A DNA stretch of 64,000 bases from Bin5 sp965242905. Its GTDB lineage: Bacteria > Chloroflexota > Anaerolineae > Caldilineales > Caldilineaceae. The stretch covers positions 1,488,001 through 1,552,000 of the forward strand of contig CBDETM010000002.1 of NCBI GenBank assembly GCA_965242905.1, written 5' to 3'. The notes under the pieces are model-generated. The model was not told the DNA's origin. It did no database searches and worked only from the letters and a program-made list of their open reading frames with translations. A program made the translations under genes and the position numbers. Shown piece by piece: positions 1 to 8,171 of the stretch (position 1 is its first letter; each line of letters begins with the position of its first letter).

Positions 1-428
1 CGGACAAGCAGCCGCGGAAGGCCCACTTTCACGTTGACGCGCACGCGTTTCATCTGGGTGTGGTGGGCTACGTGGACGACGTGCCGCCGGACGGCGGCGG
101 GTTCACGGTCTGGCCCGGCAGCCACAAGCATTTCTATCATTTGTTCAAGACGGCCTACACGTTCAACCCGGTGCACGGGAAGGAGGAGATGTGGGACTCG
201 GACGAGTCTCGAAGGGTGCAGCAGATCGACCCGGTGCACACATATGGGTCGGCGGGGGATGTGGTGCTGTGGCACCACCGCATGGGGCACGGAGCCGGCC
301 ACAACCGGTCGAGCCAGGTGCGGCAGGCTGTGCTGTACGACTTCTGCCGGGCCGATCTGGATGCGGTTCAGGACGAGCCTCCGCCGGAGGACATGTGGCG
401 AGACTGGCCCGGGATCAACGGAGGGTAG
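1..428 (+). CDS. Phytanoyl-CoA dioxygenase (PhyH) family protein, C-terminal part
   Basis: The frame is open from base 3, so the gene begins before the window; only the last 141 residues are present. The visible part has the Fe(II)/2-oxoglutarate oxygenase signature of the PhyH family: an H-x-D pair (HVDAHAFHLG), the GGGFTVWPGSHK strand, and a distal His followed by an Arg/Asn-rich segment (GDVVLWHHRMGHGAGHN). Such enzymes hydroxylate small molecules using 2-oxoglutarate and oxygen; the substrate cannot be read from this fragment. It ends 12 bases before an enolase-superfamily gene on the same strand, so the two are probably co-transcribed in a catabolic operon. The family assignment is good and the specific reaction is unknown. 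Confidence 0.82.
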   Translation, partial: DKQPRKAHFHVDAHAFHLGVVGYVDDVPPDGGGFTVWPGSHKHFYHLFKTAYTFNPVHGKEEMWDSDESRRVQQIDPVHTYGSAGDVVLWHHRMGHGAGHNRSSQVRQAVLYDFCRADLDAVQDEPPPEDMWRDWPGINGG

Positions 429-440
429 TGCCGACAGGCA

Positions 441-1577
441 ATGAAAATCACGGACATCAAGACATATCTGATGCAGGCCGGTGTGCCCGGCGGCGGCTGG
501 ACGAAGCGCAACTGGCTGTTCGTCAAGGTTTTCACGGATGAGGGCATCTATGGCGTCGGCGAGGCGTCGGGGTGGCCGCGGGTGGTGGAGACGGCGATCC
601 AGGACCTGCGCGAGGTTGTTATCGGCGAGGACCCGTTTCTGATCGAGCGCATCTGGCAGAAGATCTACCTGGCGATGATGGGGCACGGCATGACCGGGAT
701 CGTCGGCGGCGGCGCGCTCACTGGCATCGAGATGGCCCTGTGGGATATCAAGGGGAAGGCGCTGGGCGTGCCGGTGTGGAATCTGCTGGGGGGCAAGATC
801 CGGGACCGTATCCGGCTCTATGCGCACGCGCAGACAGCGGAAAGGGCGGAGGAGCTGGTTGGGCGGGGCTTCAGCGGGCTCAAGACGGGGGGTGTGGTCA
901 ACCCTATCGAGAAGATACGAACATTGCGGGAGGCGGTCGGCCCGGAGATCGACCTGATGGCCGACGTGCATGGTCCGCCCTGGTTCAGTGTACGGGATGC
1001 GATCCGGGTCGGGCAGGCGCTGGAGGAGTTCGACCTGCTGTTTTACGAGGACCCGGTGCCGCCCGAGCATGTCGAAAACATGGCCAAGGTGGCACGTCAT
1101 GTCAATCTGCCGATCGCGGCGGGGGAACGGCACACGCAGATCTACGGGGTGCGCGAACTGATCGAGCGGGAGATTGTGGATGTGATCCAGCCGGATACGG
1201 GCCGGGCGGGCGGACTGATGCAGATGAAGAAGATGGCGGCGATGGCGGAGGCTCACGGGATTGGCTTCGCTCCGCACGACGGCTCCTTGGGGCCGGTGGC
1301 GGAGATGGCCGCGGTGCATCTGCTGGCGACACTGCCCAACTTTCTGATCCTGGAGCATCTGGAGGATGACGCGCCGCAGCGGTACGAAGTGATGCAGCCG
1401 CAGCCGGAGATCGTCGACGGGTCGATCGTTGTGCCGGATACGCCGGGGCTGGGCGTGGATATTGTCGAAGATGCGATCGCCCGCTATCCTTCCACGGGCA
1501 ACGTTTCCACGCCGCGGCAGGATGAGTACGTCTACTTCCAGGCCAAGTACGGCCGGGCAAAGTGGCTGGAGCAGTAG
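441..1577 (+). CDS. Mandelate racemase/galactonate dehydratase-type enolase superfamily enzyme
   Basis: A 378-residue protein, normal for the family. An N-terminal capping domain is followed by a TIM barrel. Visible metal ligands are D175 (ADVHG), E203 (FYEDP) and E229 (AAGER); the probable catalytic base is H279 (FAPHDG). The D-x-H, E and E-R arrangement is closest to galactonate/mannonate-type acid sugar dehydratases rather than muconate cycloisomerases, which carry a KxK pair. Such enzymes abstract the proton alpha to a carboxylate and eliminate water to give 2-keto-3-deoxy sugar acids. It follows a PhyH-like gene by 12 bases and precedes an RraA-like gene by 85. The exact sugar acid is not inferable. 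Confidence 0.9.
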   Translation: MKITDIKTYLMQAGVPGGGWTKRNWLFVKVFTDEGIYGVGEASGWPRVVETAIQDLREVVIGEDPFLIERIWQKIYLAMMGHGMTGIVGGGALTGIEMALWDIKGKALGVPVWNLLGGKIRDRIRLYAHAQTAERAEELVGRGFSGLKTGGVVNPIEKIRTLREAVGPEIDLMADVHGPPWFSVRDAIRVGQALEEFDLLFYEDPVPPEHVENMAKVARHVNLPIAAGERHTQIYGVRELIEREIVDVIQPDTGRAGGLMQMKKMAAMAEAHGIGFAPHDGSLGPVAEMAAVHLLATLPNFLILEHLEDDAPQRYEVMQPQPEIVDGSIVVPDTPGLGVDIVEDAIARYPSTGNVSTPRQDEYVYFQAKYGRAKWLEQ

Positions 1578-1662
1578 CAATTTACGACCACCTGATGCCC
1601 AAGAGCGGTTCACCCTTCGGGCCCGGCTACCCTCTCAAGAAACATTGAACGTAAGGAGTAGA

Positions 1663-2394
1663 ATGGCAGCCATGTCAGTCCGAACCCACGAGCTTTCGGC
1701 GGATGCCAAGAGGAAGTTGCGGTCAGTTTCGACGGCAACGCTAACCAGCCAGCTGCAGAAGCATGGACTGCGCAACACATTTCTAGCCGGGCTGTACCCT
1801 TTGCGGCCCGATCTGCGAATGGTGGGTTATGCCTTCACGCTGCGCTATATTCCGGCGCGGGAAGATCTTGCAGATGAGCGTTATGACAATACCAAGAACG
1901 TGCAGAGGCTGGCGGTGGAGGCGGTGGGAGCGGAAGACGTTCTGATCGTGGACGCGCGGGGCGACATCAGCGCGGCCTCGCTGGGCCACATTCTGGGGAC
2001 GCGCATCACACGGCGCGGCGCGGCCGGCTTCGTTACCGACGGCGCGTTGCGGGATACGCCCGGCTTTCGGGAGCTGGAGTTGCCGACCTATATCCGGGCG
2101 CCGCACGCGACAACGTCATTTGTGGCCCACCACCCGGTTGAGATGCAGGTTCCCATTGGGTGCGCGGGTGTGGCGGTGACGCCGGGCGACGTGGTCGTTG
2201 GGGATGCGGAGGGCGTGGTGATAGTACCGGCCCATCTGGCGGAGGAGGTTGCCCAGGGCGGGTACGAGCAGGAGATCAGAGAAGAGTTCTTTCAGGAGAA
2301 GGTTGCGGGCGGCGCCAGCATTGTCGGCGTCTATCCGCCCAGTCACGAGACCCTTGCTGAGTTCGAGCAGTGGCGTCGCGAGAGAGGCGTTTAG
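1663..2394 (+). CDS. RraA-like / HMG aldolase family protein
   Basis: The 243-residue product matches the RraA/dimethylmenaquinone methyltransferase-like fold. Key stretches are the RRGAAGFVTDGALRD segment (a G-x-x-x-D-G-x-x-R-D pattern used by HMG/CHA aldolases for the divalent metal and pyruvate carboxylate) and GDVVVGDAEGVVIVP near the C terminus. The open frame runs further upstream, but the ATG at 1663 has an AAGGAG at 1653-1658 and gives the usual family N terminus; another ATG lies nine bases later. Family members either cleave 4-carboxy-4-hydroxy-2-oxo acids to pyruvate or regulate RNase E. Its place after a sugar-acid dehydratase favours a catabolic aldolase/decarboxylase role (inference). 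Confidence 0.82.
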   Translation: MAAMSVRTHELSADAKRKLRSVSTATLTSQLQKHGLRNTFLAGLYPLRPDLRMVGYAFTLRYIPAREDLADERYDNTKNVQRLAVEAVGAEDVLIVDARGDISAASLGHILGTRITRRGAAGFVTDGALRDTPGFRELELPTYIRAPHATTSFVAHHPVEMQVPIGCAGVAVTPGDVVVGDAEGVVIVPAHLAEEVAQGGYEQEIREEFFQEKVAGGASIVGVYPPSHETLAEFEQWRRERGV

Positions 2395-2496
2395 CGAGCC
2401 TCATGCGGGCGACGGCCTCTTGTGATCGATGACGGGGTCTATCAGGTACCGCAGACAGCCGCGCGTGTCAGGTATTGGGAAACCGGTTCTGAGGCG

Positions 2497-2853
2497 CTAA
2501 TCCCCTCGTAGTCCGCGCAGTTCTTCCTCCAACTCACGAATTCTGGTGGTGTTTGCTTTTTGCCTGCCGCGGCCAAAAAAGTTAGCGGCGACGTTGGCCA
2601 GAATCGCGGTCAGCATTACCACGATGATTTCGTTGAACAGTCCCCGTCTTTGCTCCTGATCGGCCACAAAAGATGAGATTAAGGCTTCGTCGACCAGTTC
2701 ACTCTCCTGAGCGAGTTCCTGTAGCGTCATTGTGATCCCGGTTGTCGTGTCACGTAGCCTCGGTCCATCAGTGATTATCTGACTCAGAGCATATAACATC
2801 GCCACAATCGTGATTGCATTGAAGATCACCGGCGGCAGCAACTTGCCTTCCAT
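2497..2853 (-). CDS. Small two-helix membrane protein, tandem paralogue 1
   Basis: A 118-residue protein with no family that I recognise. A first membrane helix spans about residues 7-27, then an acidic linker of about 40 residues with a QRRGLFNE motif, a second helix at about 72-94, and a basic turn (GRGRQKANTTRIREL) leading into a short charged C-terminal helix with coiled-coil character (EEELRGLRGD). The ribosome binding site AGAGGA lies six bases before the ATG. It is the last of three clearly homologous genes in a row on this strand (others at 3496-3852 and 4306-4662). Function is unknown; the architecture suggests a homo- or hetero-oligomeric membrane protein. Confidence 0.75.
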   Translation of the reverse strand: MEGKLLPPVIFNAITIVAMLYALSQIITDGPRLRDTTTGITMTLQELAQESELVDEALISSFVADQEQRRGLFNEIIVVMLTAILANVAANFFGRGRQKANTTRIRELEEELRGLRGD

Positions 2854-3495
2854 TTCACATCCTCTTTATCCAAGCAGTTCGTTTGAATTTCAGGTTTCAG
2901 AGTACTGCATATAGCTATTCTGTGACAACATGCAGGCGGCTGAAGTCGGTAAGAGGCACTTTGGAGTAAGAGACATCCTGTGTGGGCAAAGGATTCATGA
3001 GGTCACGGTGTTTTCTGGATAATCCAGGGAGGAACAGTTATTCGCGGTAGATTGTCATGTTGAAACTGGACGCTTGGGGTCTTCAGTGACGGGTCCTGAT
3101 GATGCCAAGTGGCGAGGCCTCGGCTCTAATCGAATGAGTCCAGAAAAAAGCGCTACCTGAACGTCGGCCGTCTTGTAGGCGAGAGGCGGGACGCGATTGA
3201 ATAGGAGTTGTCGAAATTGACGACAGGAGTGAACCGCCTTGGGGCAGGCACAGGCAACTTCGGTTCAGTCTGTGACGGTATGGGACAGGGGCGGCCACTC
3301 CGCTGTACATGTCACGGGCTTCTCATGGGGTGCGGAGGCGTCAGGTTTCATTGGCGTTTGTCTGTCCTGGAATGGGGAGGCCCATATTGTTGTCAATTTA
3401 CCAGGGGCACAGCGTTTCAGGAAGCTCCTACGAGGGCACCCACAAGGGGTGCCCCTACGGGGGGTTGGCCGGATGGAAGGAAATTTCAGCGGGCC
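2854..3495. other. Non-coding spacer between paralogues 1 and 2
   Basis: About 640 bases without a convincing gene. It holds one copy of a dispersed GGGCACC/GGTGCCC palindrome near 3434. A stretch near 3130-3175 resembles 4075-4120 in the next spacer (a GAAAA-AGCG block followed by a TGAACG-CGGC block), so the duplications that produced the three paralogues carried flanking DNA with them. No clear promoter was found. Confidence 0.5.
3434..3463. repeat. Dispersed GGGCACC palindromic repeat, copy 1
   Basis: GGGCACC, a seven-base spacer, then GGTGCCC, followed by CCTACGGGG. The same core occurs at 28741-28774 and 57169-57195, always outside genes. It can form a seven-pair hairpin. It behaves like a small REP-type intergenic palindrome. 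Confidence 0.75.
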
Positions 3496-3852
3496 TTAGT
3501 CTCCTCGCAGTACACGCAGTTCCGTCTCCAATTCACGAATCCTTGCGATGTTCGTGTGCTGCCTTCCACGACCCAGATAGTTGGCGATGAAGTTTGCCAC
3601 AATTGCAACAACCATCACTGCAATTATTTCGTTAAACAGATTTCTCCGCTGTGCTTGATCTGCCGCAAAGGTCGTAACCAGAGATTCATCGAGCAGATCA
3701 CTTTCCTGGGCGATCTCCTCAATTTCAATCATGATTGCGGTCGAACTGGAGAGGAGCCTAGGCGCTTCAATGACCATCTGGCTCAGGGCATACAACATCG
3801 CCACAATCGTTATTGCATTGAAGACCACGGGTTGCAACAGTTTGCCAGTCAT
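3496..3852 (-). CDS. Small two-helix membrane protein, tandem paralogue 2
   Basis: The 118-residue product aligns without gaps to the proteins at 2497-2853 and 4306-4662. The first helix (VVFNAITIVAMLYALSQM) is almost identical to paralogue 1. An acidic linker with QRRNLFNE, a second helix and the RGRQHTNIARIREL basic/coiled-coil tail follow. The frame stays open 23 codons upstream, but the ATG at 3852 has an AGAGGA six bases ahead, exactly as in paralogue 1, and homology begins there. Function unknown. Conservation of both helices and the tail across copies argues that it is a translated gene. Confidence 0.76.
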   Translation of the reverse strand: MTGKLLQPVVFNAITIVAMLYALSQMVIEAPRLLSSSTAIMIEIEEIAQESDLLDESLVTTFAADQAQRRNLFNEIIAVMVVAIVANFIANYLGRGRQHTNIARIRELETELRVLRGD

Positions 3853-4305
3853 TTCCAATCCTCTTTTTTCATGCAGTTCGAATTTGAGAGCCGTTACAAA
3901 GTGCCGTAAGCGGCTGCCCAATGCAAACGTGCGGGCGCTGCTTGCCGGATCAATATACTACCAGGGCAAGTGAAGCCCTGGATATAGTGCCAGTATGGCA
4001 GGTCAAGGCAAAAGCTCTTCTCAGGCTTATGGCCTCGCAGAATCGAGAGACCGGCCGCGATAGAATACTCTTGTCGTGCGTATTGCGAAAAGAAAGCGGC
4101 CCTTGAACGCCGGCTTTCGGGACCCATCAGGATTCCGAAGAATTGTCAGCGGTGCGGAGGCCTCGAGGCGCGTTCGTGCGATGACCCGATACTTGCGCGT
4201 GTTTGACGGTTCCGGTTTCGCCAGGGCGCGTGCCCTGGTCGACAGGAAGAGATGAGGTCATGGCCAGAGCGACACGTCAAAAGGCGACCAGTTGAGCCGG
4301 AAGAG
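3853..4305. other. Non-coding spacer between paralogues 2 and 3
   Basis: About 450 bases with no convincing gene. It contains a seven-pair hairpin (CCAGGGC / GCCCTGG) at 3961-3981, in what would be the upstream region of paralogue 2. A segment near 4075-4120 resembles the spacer ahead of paralogue 1. No obvious promoter hexamers were found. Confidence 0.45.
3961..3981. other. Hairpin upstream of paralogue 2
   Basis: CCAGGGC, loop AAGTGAA, GCCCTGG: a perfect seven-base-pair stem about 110 bases upstream of the start of the second small membrane protein. There is no T-run on either side, so it does not look like a terminator. It may be a leader element or chance. Confidence 0.35.
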
Positions 4306-4662
4306 CTAATCCTCTCGCAGCCCGCGCAGTTCTGCCTCAAGTTCGCGAATCCTGGAGGTATTGGCGTGGTGCCTGCCCCTGCCCAGGTAGTTGGCGACGA
4401 CATTGGCGAGGATCGCGATTATCATCGTCACGATCAGATAGTTGTCAAGACGCGTGCGCTGGTCGCGGTTGGTGGAGAGGCCAGAGACTATCGAGTCGTC
4501 TTCGAGGACGCCGTCTGCGGCGAGTTCTTCGAGGGCATGAATGGCATCGGCCGTTCTGATTAAGCGCCCTGAAGTCCCGGTAACAATCTGGAAAAGAGAA
4601 AACAGCAACGCCACGATGGTAATTACATTGAATATCACAGGTTGGAGCAATTCGTTCTTCAC
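4306..4662 (-). CDS. Small two-helix membrane protein, tandem paralogue 3
   Basis: A 118-residue homologue of the proteins at 2497-2853 and 3496-3852 and the most diverged of the three. Helix 1 (PVIFNVITIVALLFSLFQIV), an acidic linker, helix 2 (LIVTMIIAILANVVANYLG) and the tail GRGRHHANTSRIREL are all kept. The start is GTG with GGAGG seven bases ahead. The linker carries a DQRTRLDNYL variant of the QRRxLFNE motif. It is the first of the three in transcription order, followed by a roughly 450-base spacer before the next copy. Role unknown. Confidence 0.73.
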   Translation of the reverse strand: MKNELLQPVIFNVITIVALLFSLFQIVTGTSGRLIRTADAIHALEELAADGVLEDDSIVSGLSTNRDQRTRLDNYLIVTMIIAILANVVANYLGRGRHHANTSRIRELEAELRGLRED

Positions 4663-4908
4663 TTTTGAACCTCCCAGTCCAAGTGTTACTGCCAGCTCAT
4701 GTCAGACTCAGAATTCAGGGAAATTTGGAGACATTGTATCACCAGAGTAGGTTAGCGTGTCCAGTGGCGTTACGTTGCGTTGGGTCGGAATTCGGTCACA
4801 GATGTTCCCTACGCGGTTCAAATGCGATCTCACATTGGTTGGACCTCTCCTTCGAGAAGGAAGGATGGCGCTGGGATGTCAACTGGATATAGGGAGCGAG
4901 GCATGCCG

Positions 4909-5508
4909 CTAGTTTTCCAGCAGGACTTTCAGCAACTCTTTGGCGCGCCGCGATGCCCTCCCGCGATGGCTGATTTCGTTCTTGACCGATGTTGGCAGCT
5001 CTGCCAGGGTTCGGCCGCGGTCAGGCAAGAAGAAGACCGGATCGTAGCCAAAGCCAAGTGACCCTCGCGGCGACCTGGTGATGATCCCCTCCAGCGTTCC
5101 CGTACAGGTTTGGGGCGCGGCCGCCGGACGCGCGATGGCAACCACACATTGGAAGCGGGCCGTCCATGGGCGGGAATGTGAATGCAGGTCTCTCAGAAGC
5201 ATTTCGTATCTGTCCCGATCGGTTGCATCGGGGCCGGCATAGCGGGCGGAGTGCACGCCCGGGGCTCCCTGCAGGGCATCAACCTCCAGGCCGCTGTCGT
5301 CGGCCCACGTCCACAGTCCGGTCATGCCGGCGTACTCCTGCGCCTTGAGCAGGGCATTGGCGGCGAAGGTGTTTCCGGTCTCGGCTACCTCTTCGCGGAT
5401 ACCGATTTCGTCCAGATAGGTAAGGGTCAGGGGCAGGTCCTGCAAGAGCCTGCTGTACTCCAGGAGTTTTCCCTGATTGTGCGTCGCGACTAACAGCTTT
5501 TGTTCCAT
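4909..5508 (-). CDS. rdgB: XTP/dITP pyrophosphatase (RdgB/HAM1 family)
   Basis: A 199-residue house-cleaning enzyme that hydrolyses non-canonical purine nucleotides (XTP, dITP, ITP) to the monophosphate and pyrophosphate, keeping them out of DNA. Family motifs are present in order: ATHNQGK at the N terminus, WADDSGLEVDAL (acidic metal-binding residues), GVHSARYAG, SRGSLGFGYDPVFF-type substrate loop, and EISHRGRA with the conserved S-H-R. The open frame extends 22 codons upstream, but homology begins at the ATG at 5508. It is divergent from prs, another nucleotide-metabolism gene, with about 210 bases between them. Confidence 0.93.
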   Translation of the reverse strand: MEQKLLVATHNQGKLLEYSRLLQDLPLTLTYLDEIGIREEVAETGNTFAANALLKAQEYAGMTGLWTWADDSGLEVDALQGAPGVHSARYAGPDATDRDRYEMLLRDLHSHSRPWTARFQCVVAIARPAAAPQTCTGTLEGIITRSPRGSLGFGYDPVFFLPDRGRTLAELPTSVKNEISHRGRASRRAKELLKVLLEN

Positions 5509-5626
5509 TTCAGTTCCCAAAGGATCGCGGGTGCCGCACATGCCGTGTTGTCTTTCCACTGCGCTGCACTTCACACAATCAGATATAACACAGCGGGCCC
5601 GGTTTGGTTAAAGGAGCCTTCGTCTC

Positions 5627-5655
5627 TTGCCATTTCGCTGGTATGGGGCTATGAT
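5627..5655 (+). promoter_or_regulatory. Sigma-70-type promoter for prs
   Basis: TTGCCA at 5627-5632, a 17-base spacer and TATGAT at 5650-5655. It lies about 65 bases upstream of the prs start in the rdgB-prs divergent region. Hexamer match and spacing are good. Confidence 0.6.
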
Positions 5656-5719
5656 ACACGCCGTCGGCAGAGCTACCTTCAAGTGACTCTTCAGCACCCC
5701 AAGACAGGAGAGGTTCTTC

Positions 5720-6670
5720 GTGTCGTATCACCCGTTACGCATTTTCAGCGGTTCTGCCCACAAGGAGCTGGCCCTGGAGATTGCCGATACTCTTGGGGTG
5801 GAACTCGGTCAGTCCACAACTCGCCGTCTGCCGGACAGCGAGATACACGTGATGATCGATGAGGTCGTGCGCGACCAGGATATTTTTCTGGTCCAGTCCT
5901 GTTGCCAACCGGTGAATGATCATGTGATGGAGTTGATGCTGTATCTGGACGCATTTCGGCGAGCCAGCGCCCACAGTGTCAGCGTGGTCGTGCCGTATTT
6001 TCCGTATGCCCGTCAGGAGCGGATGGCGCATGGCCGTGAGTCGGTCAGCGCGCGGGTTATCGCGAATATGCTGGAGATGATGGGAGCGCATCGCGTGATA
6101 TTTGTAGATATCCATGCGAGGGCGATCCAAGGCTTTTTCAACATTCCTGTGGATCCGCTTTCTGCGCTGCCGATCCTGGCAGACTATTTTCGACAACCGG
6201 AGTGGGAGAACGCGGCTATTGTGAGCCCGGACGTGGGTCGAGCGAGTTTGGCGGGCCGATACGCGCAGCTACTGAATCTGCCGCTGGTGGTGATGCACAA
6301 GCGGCGCACGAGCGTCAGCGTGACGGAAACGACGCACGTTGTTGGTGAGATCGCTGGGATCCGCCCGATCATCATTGACGATATCATGGCCGGCGGCAGC
6401 GTTCTCAAACAGATCGACGCGCTGTATGAAGCGGGAGCGGAAGGAACCGCGGCGTTTGCGGTCACGCACCCGGTCTTGCTTCCCTCCGCGTTGGAACATT
6501 TAGAGTCCGACGATCGCATCGGCAAACTGGTCGTTTCGAACACGCTTCCCGTCCCCCCGGAAAAGCGATCCGACAAGGTGGTCGTACTGTCGATTGCGCC
6601 GATGCTGGCTGATATTATCAATCGCATTCACCAGGGTCGAAGTATTTCACAGAAGCTTATACTCATGTAG
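5720..6670 (+). CDS. prs: Ribose-phosphate pyrophosphokinase (PRPP synthetase), variant PRPP loop
   Basis: The 316-residue product transfers the diphosphate of ATP to ribose 5-phosphate, making PRPP for nucleotide, His and Trp synthesis. Visible are the N-terminal FSGSAHKELA, the PYFPYARQER ATP-binding segment, FVDIHARAIQGFF and the flexible-loop KRRTSVS. The start is GTG with AGGAGAGG at 5706-5713. The PRPP-binding loop at residues 220-227 reads DDIMAGGS, one residue shorter than the usual DDMIDTGGT-type loop and lacking its acidic/Thr pair, and SPDVGRASLAGR departs from the usual SPDxGG. It is therefore either a divergent but active synthetase or an altered-function paralogue. Confidence 0.88.
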   Translation: MSYHPLRIFSGSAHKELALEIADTLGVELGQSTTRRLPDSEIHVMIDEVVRDQDIFLVQSCCQPVNDHVMELMLYLDAFRRASAHSVSVVVPYFPYARQERMAHGRESVSARVIANMLEMMGAHRVIFVDIHARAIQGFFNIPVDPLSALPILADYFRQPEWENAAIVSPDVGRASLAGRYAQLLNLPLVVMHKRRTSVSVTETTHVVGEIAGIRPIIIDDIMAGGSVLKQIDALYEAGAEGTAAFAVTHPVLLPSALEHLESDDRIGKLVVSNTLPVPPEKRSDKVVVLSIAPMLADIINRIHQGRSISQKLILM

Positions 6671-6864
6671 GATGACCTGTTCAGGGTTGACCGTGTGCCC
6701 GACCAATCGGTACCGGGAGGGTCGGATAGGCTGAGACCGGCTGACTGAAGTTGGTCACGGCGGGAGAATCTCTGGCGCCGCAGGACGGGTCGGACACATA
6801 TCACAGATTAGGGGTATCTTGAACTTCAGAGGGAACGGAGTAACGGATACCCGGAGGACCGTAA

Positions 6865-8052
6865 ATGGAGACACTGCAACGTTCCTGGATTGACAGGTCT
6901 GATGAAGAAGAGAGCCAAACCTATGACGACGCGAGTCTCGATCCGGACATAGTCGAAGACGAAGACATTTATGTAGCGTCATACTCGCAGTTGATGTGGT
7001 GGCGGTTTCGCAAGCACCGGATGGCGGTACTCTCCGGATTTCTGGTGATCATCCTGTATGGGATCGCGGCATTTGCCGAGTTCGTGGCGCCGTACGACCC
7101 GGAGCAGTCGTTTGTGCAGTACAAGTTTGTACCGCCGATGAATATCCGGATTATCGATGCGGAAGGAAATCTACGCAGGCCGTTTGTCTACAAGATTATA
7201 CGTGAGCGGGACCCCGAGACTTTGCGCAACATTTACAAAGAGGACGAGACAGTCATTCATCCGATTCGCTTTTTCGTGCGCGGAACGGAATATGAGATGT
7301 GGGGCCAGTTTGCCATGAACTGGCATCTCTACGGGTTGGACGTTCCGCATGAGGAGCAGGGGCTCTTTTTGATGGGTGCCGACCGGCTGGGGCGGGACCT
7401 GTTCTCGCGGCTGTGTTACGGTGCGCGTATTTCGCTGACGATTGGTCTGGTGAGCGTGGTAATCAGCCTGGTAATCGGCATTCTGCTCGGGGGCATTTCC
7501 GGCTTTTACGGCGGCGCGATTGACAATGCCATTCAACGGCTGATCGAGTTCATTCGCTCGATTCCGGAGATTCCGCTGATTATGGCACTGGCTGCGGCTC
7601 TACCGGCTGACTGGCCGGTGGTGCGGCTATACTTCGGGGTAACGATACTGCTTTCGTTCGTGGGCTGGACGGGGCTGGCGCGGGTCGTGCGCGGGCGTTT
7701 TCTGAGCATGAGAGAAGAGGATTTTGTGATGGCGGCCCGCTTCTGCGGCTCGGGAGAGATGCGCATCATACTGCGTCACATGGTCCCTTCGTTCCTCAGC
7801 CACATTATCGCCTCCTTGACATTGGCGATTCCGGGCATTATCCTGTCGGAGACTGGTCTGAGTTTCATTGGGTTGGGCCTGAGGGCGCCGGCAATCAGTT
7901 GGGGCGTCCTGTTGCAGGAGGCCCAGAATCTCCGTTCCGTCGCTCTTGCGCCATGGGTATTGACCCCTGGCTTGGCGGTGGTGCTGGCAGTTCTGGCTTT
8001 CAATTTTCTCGGTGACGGCATCCGCGATGCCGCCGATCCATATGCCAAGTAG
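6865..8052 (+). CDS. Peptide/oligosaccharide-type ABC transporter permease (DppC-like)
   Basis: A 395-residue inner-membrane subunit. A charged cytoplasmic N terminus is followed by a first helix at about residues 52-75, a long extracytoplasmic insert of about 100 residues, then five helices. The binding-protein-dependent transport loop lies around FCGSGEMRIILRHMVPS, where the ATPase docks. ATG with GGAGG seven bases ahead. It is followed by a D-type ATPase, but there is no B-type permease or binding protein beside it. A lone B permease with its binding protein and an F-type ATPase lie on the same strand at 29.6-35.9 kb. The long insert is shared with the two other DppC-like proteins of this window. 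Confidence 0.9.
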   Translation: METLQRSWIDRSDEEESQTYDDASLDPDIVEDEDIYVASYSQLMWWRFRKHRMAVLSGFLVIILYGIAAFAEFVAPYDPEQSFVQYKFVPPMNIRIIDAEGNLRRPFVYKIIRERDPETLRNIYKEDETVIHPIRFFVRGTEYEMWGQFAMNWHLYGLDVPHEEQGLFLMGADRLGRDLFSRLCYGARISLTIGLVSVVISLVIGILLGGISGFYGGAIDNAIQRLIEFIRSIPEIPLIMALAAALPADWPVVRLYFGVTILLSFVGWTGLARVVRGRFLSMREEDFVMAARFCGSGEMRIILRHMVPSFLSHIIASLTLAIPGIILSETGLSFIGLGLRAPAISWGVLLQEAQNLRSVALAPWVLTPGLAVVLAVLAFNFLGDGIRDAADPYAK

Positions 8053-8171
8053 CTTGGTGACCAGACCTTGTTGCAACCGGAGACAGGCAAAGCCCTGGAA
8101 TACAGATGGGGTGTCATTAAAGTCGGAACTGATTGACGACTGCTGAATCATTAACAGAACGGATTTCACCC

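Noticed and set aside
4805..4835. tRNA-like GGTTCAAAT sequence
   Set aside because: No matching acceptor, D or anticodon stems could be built around it; no tRNA gene was found in the window.
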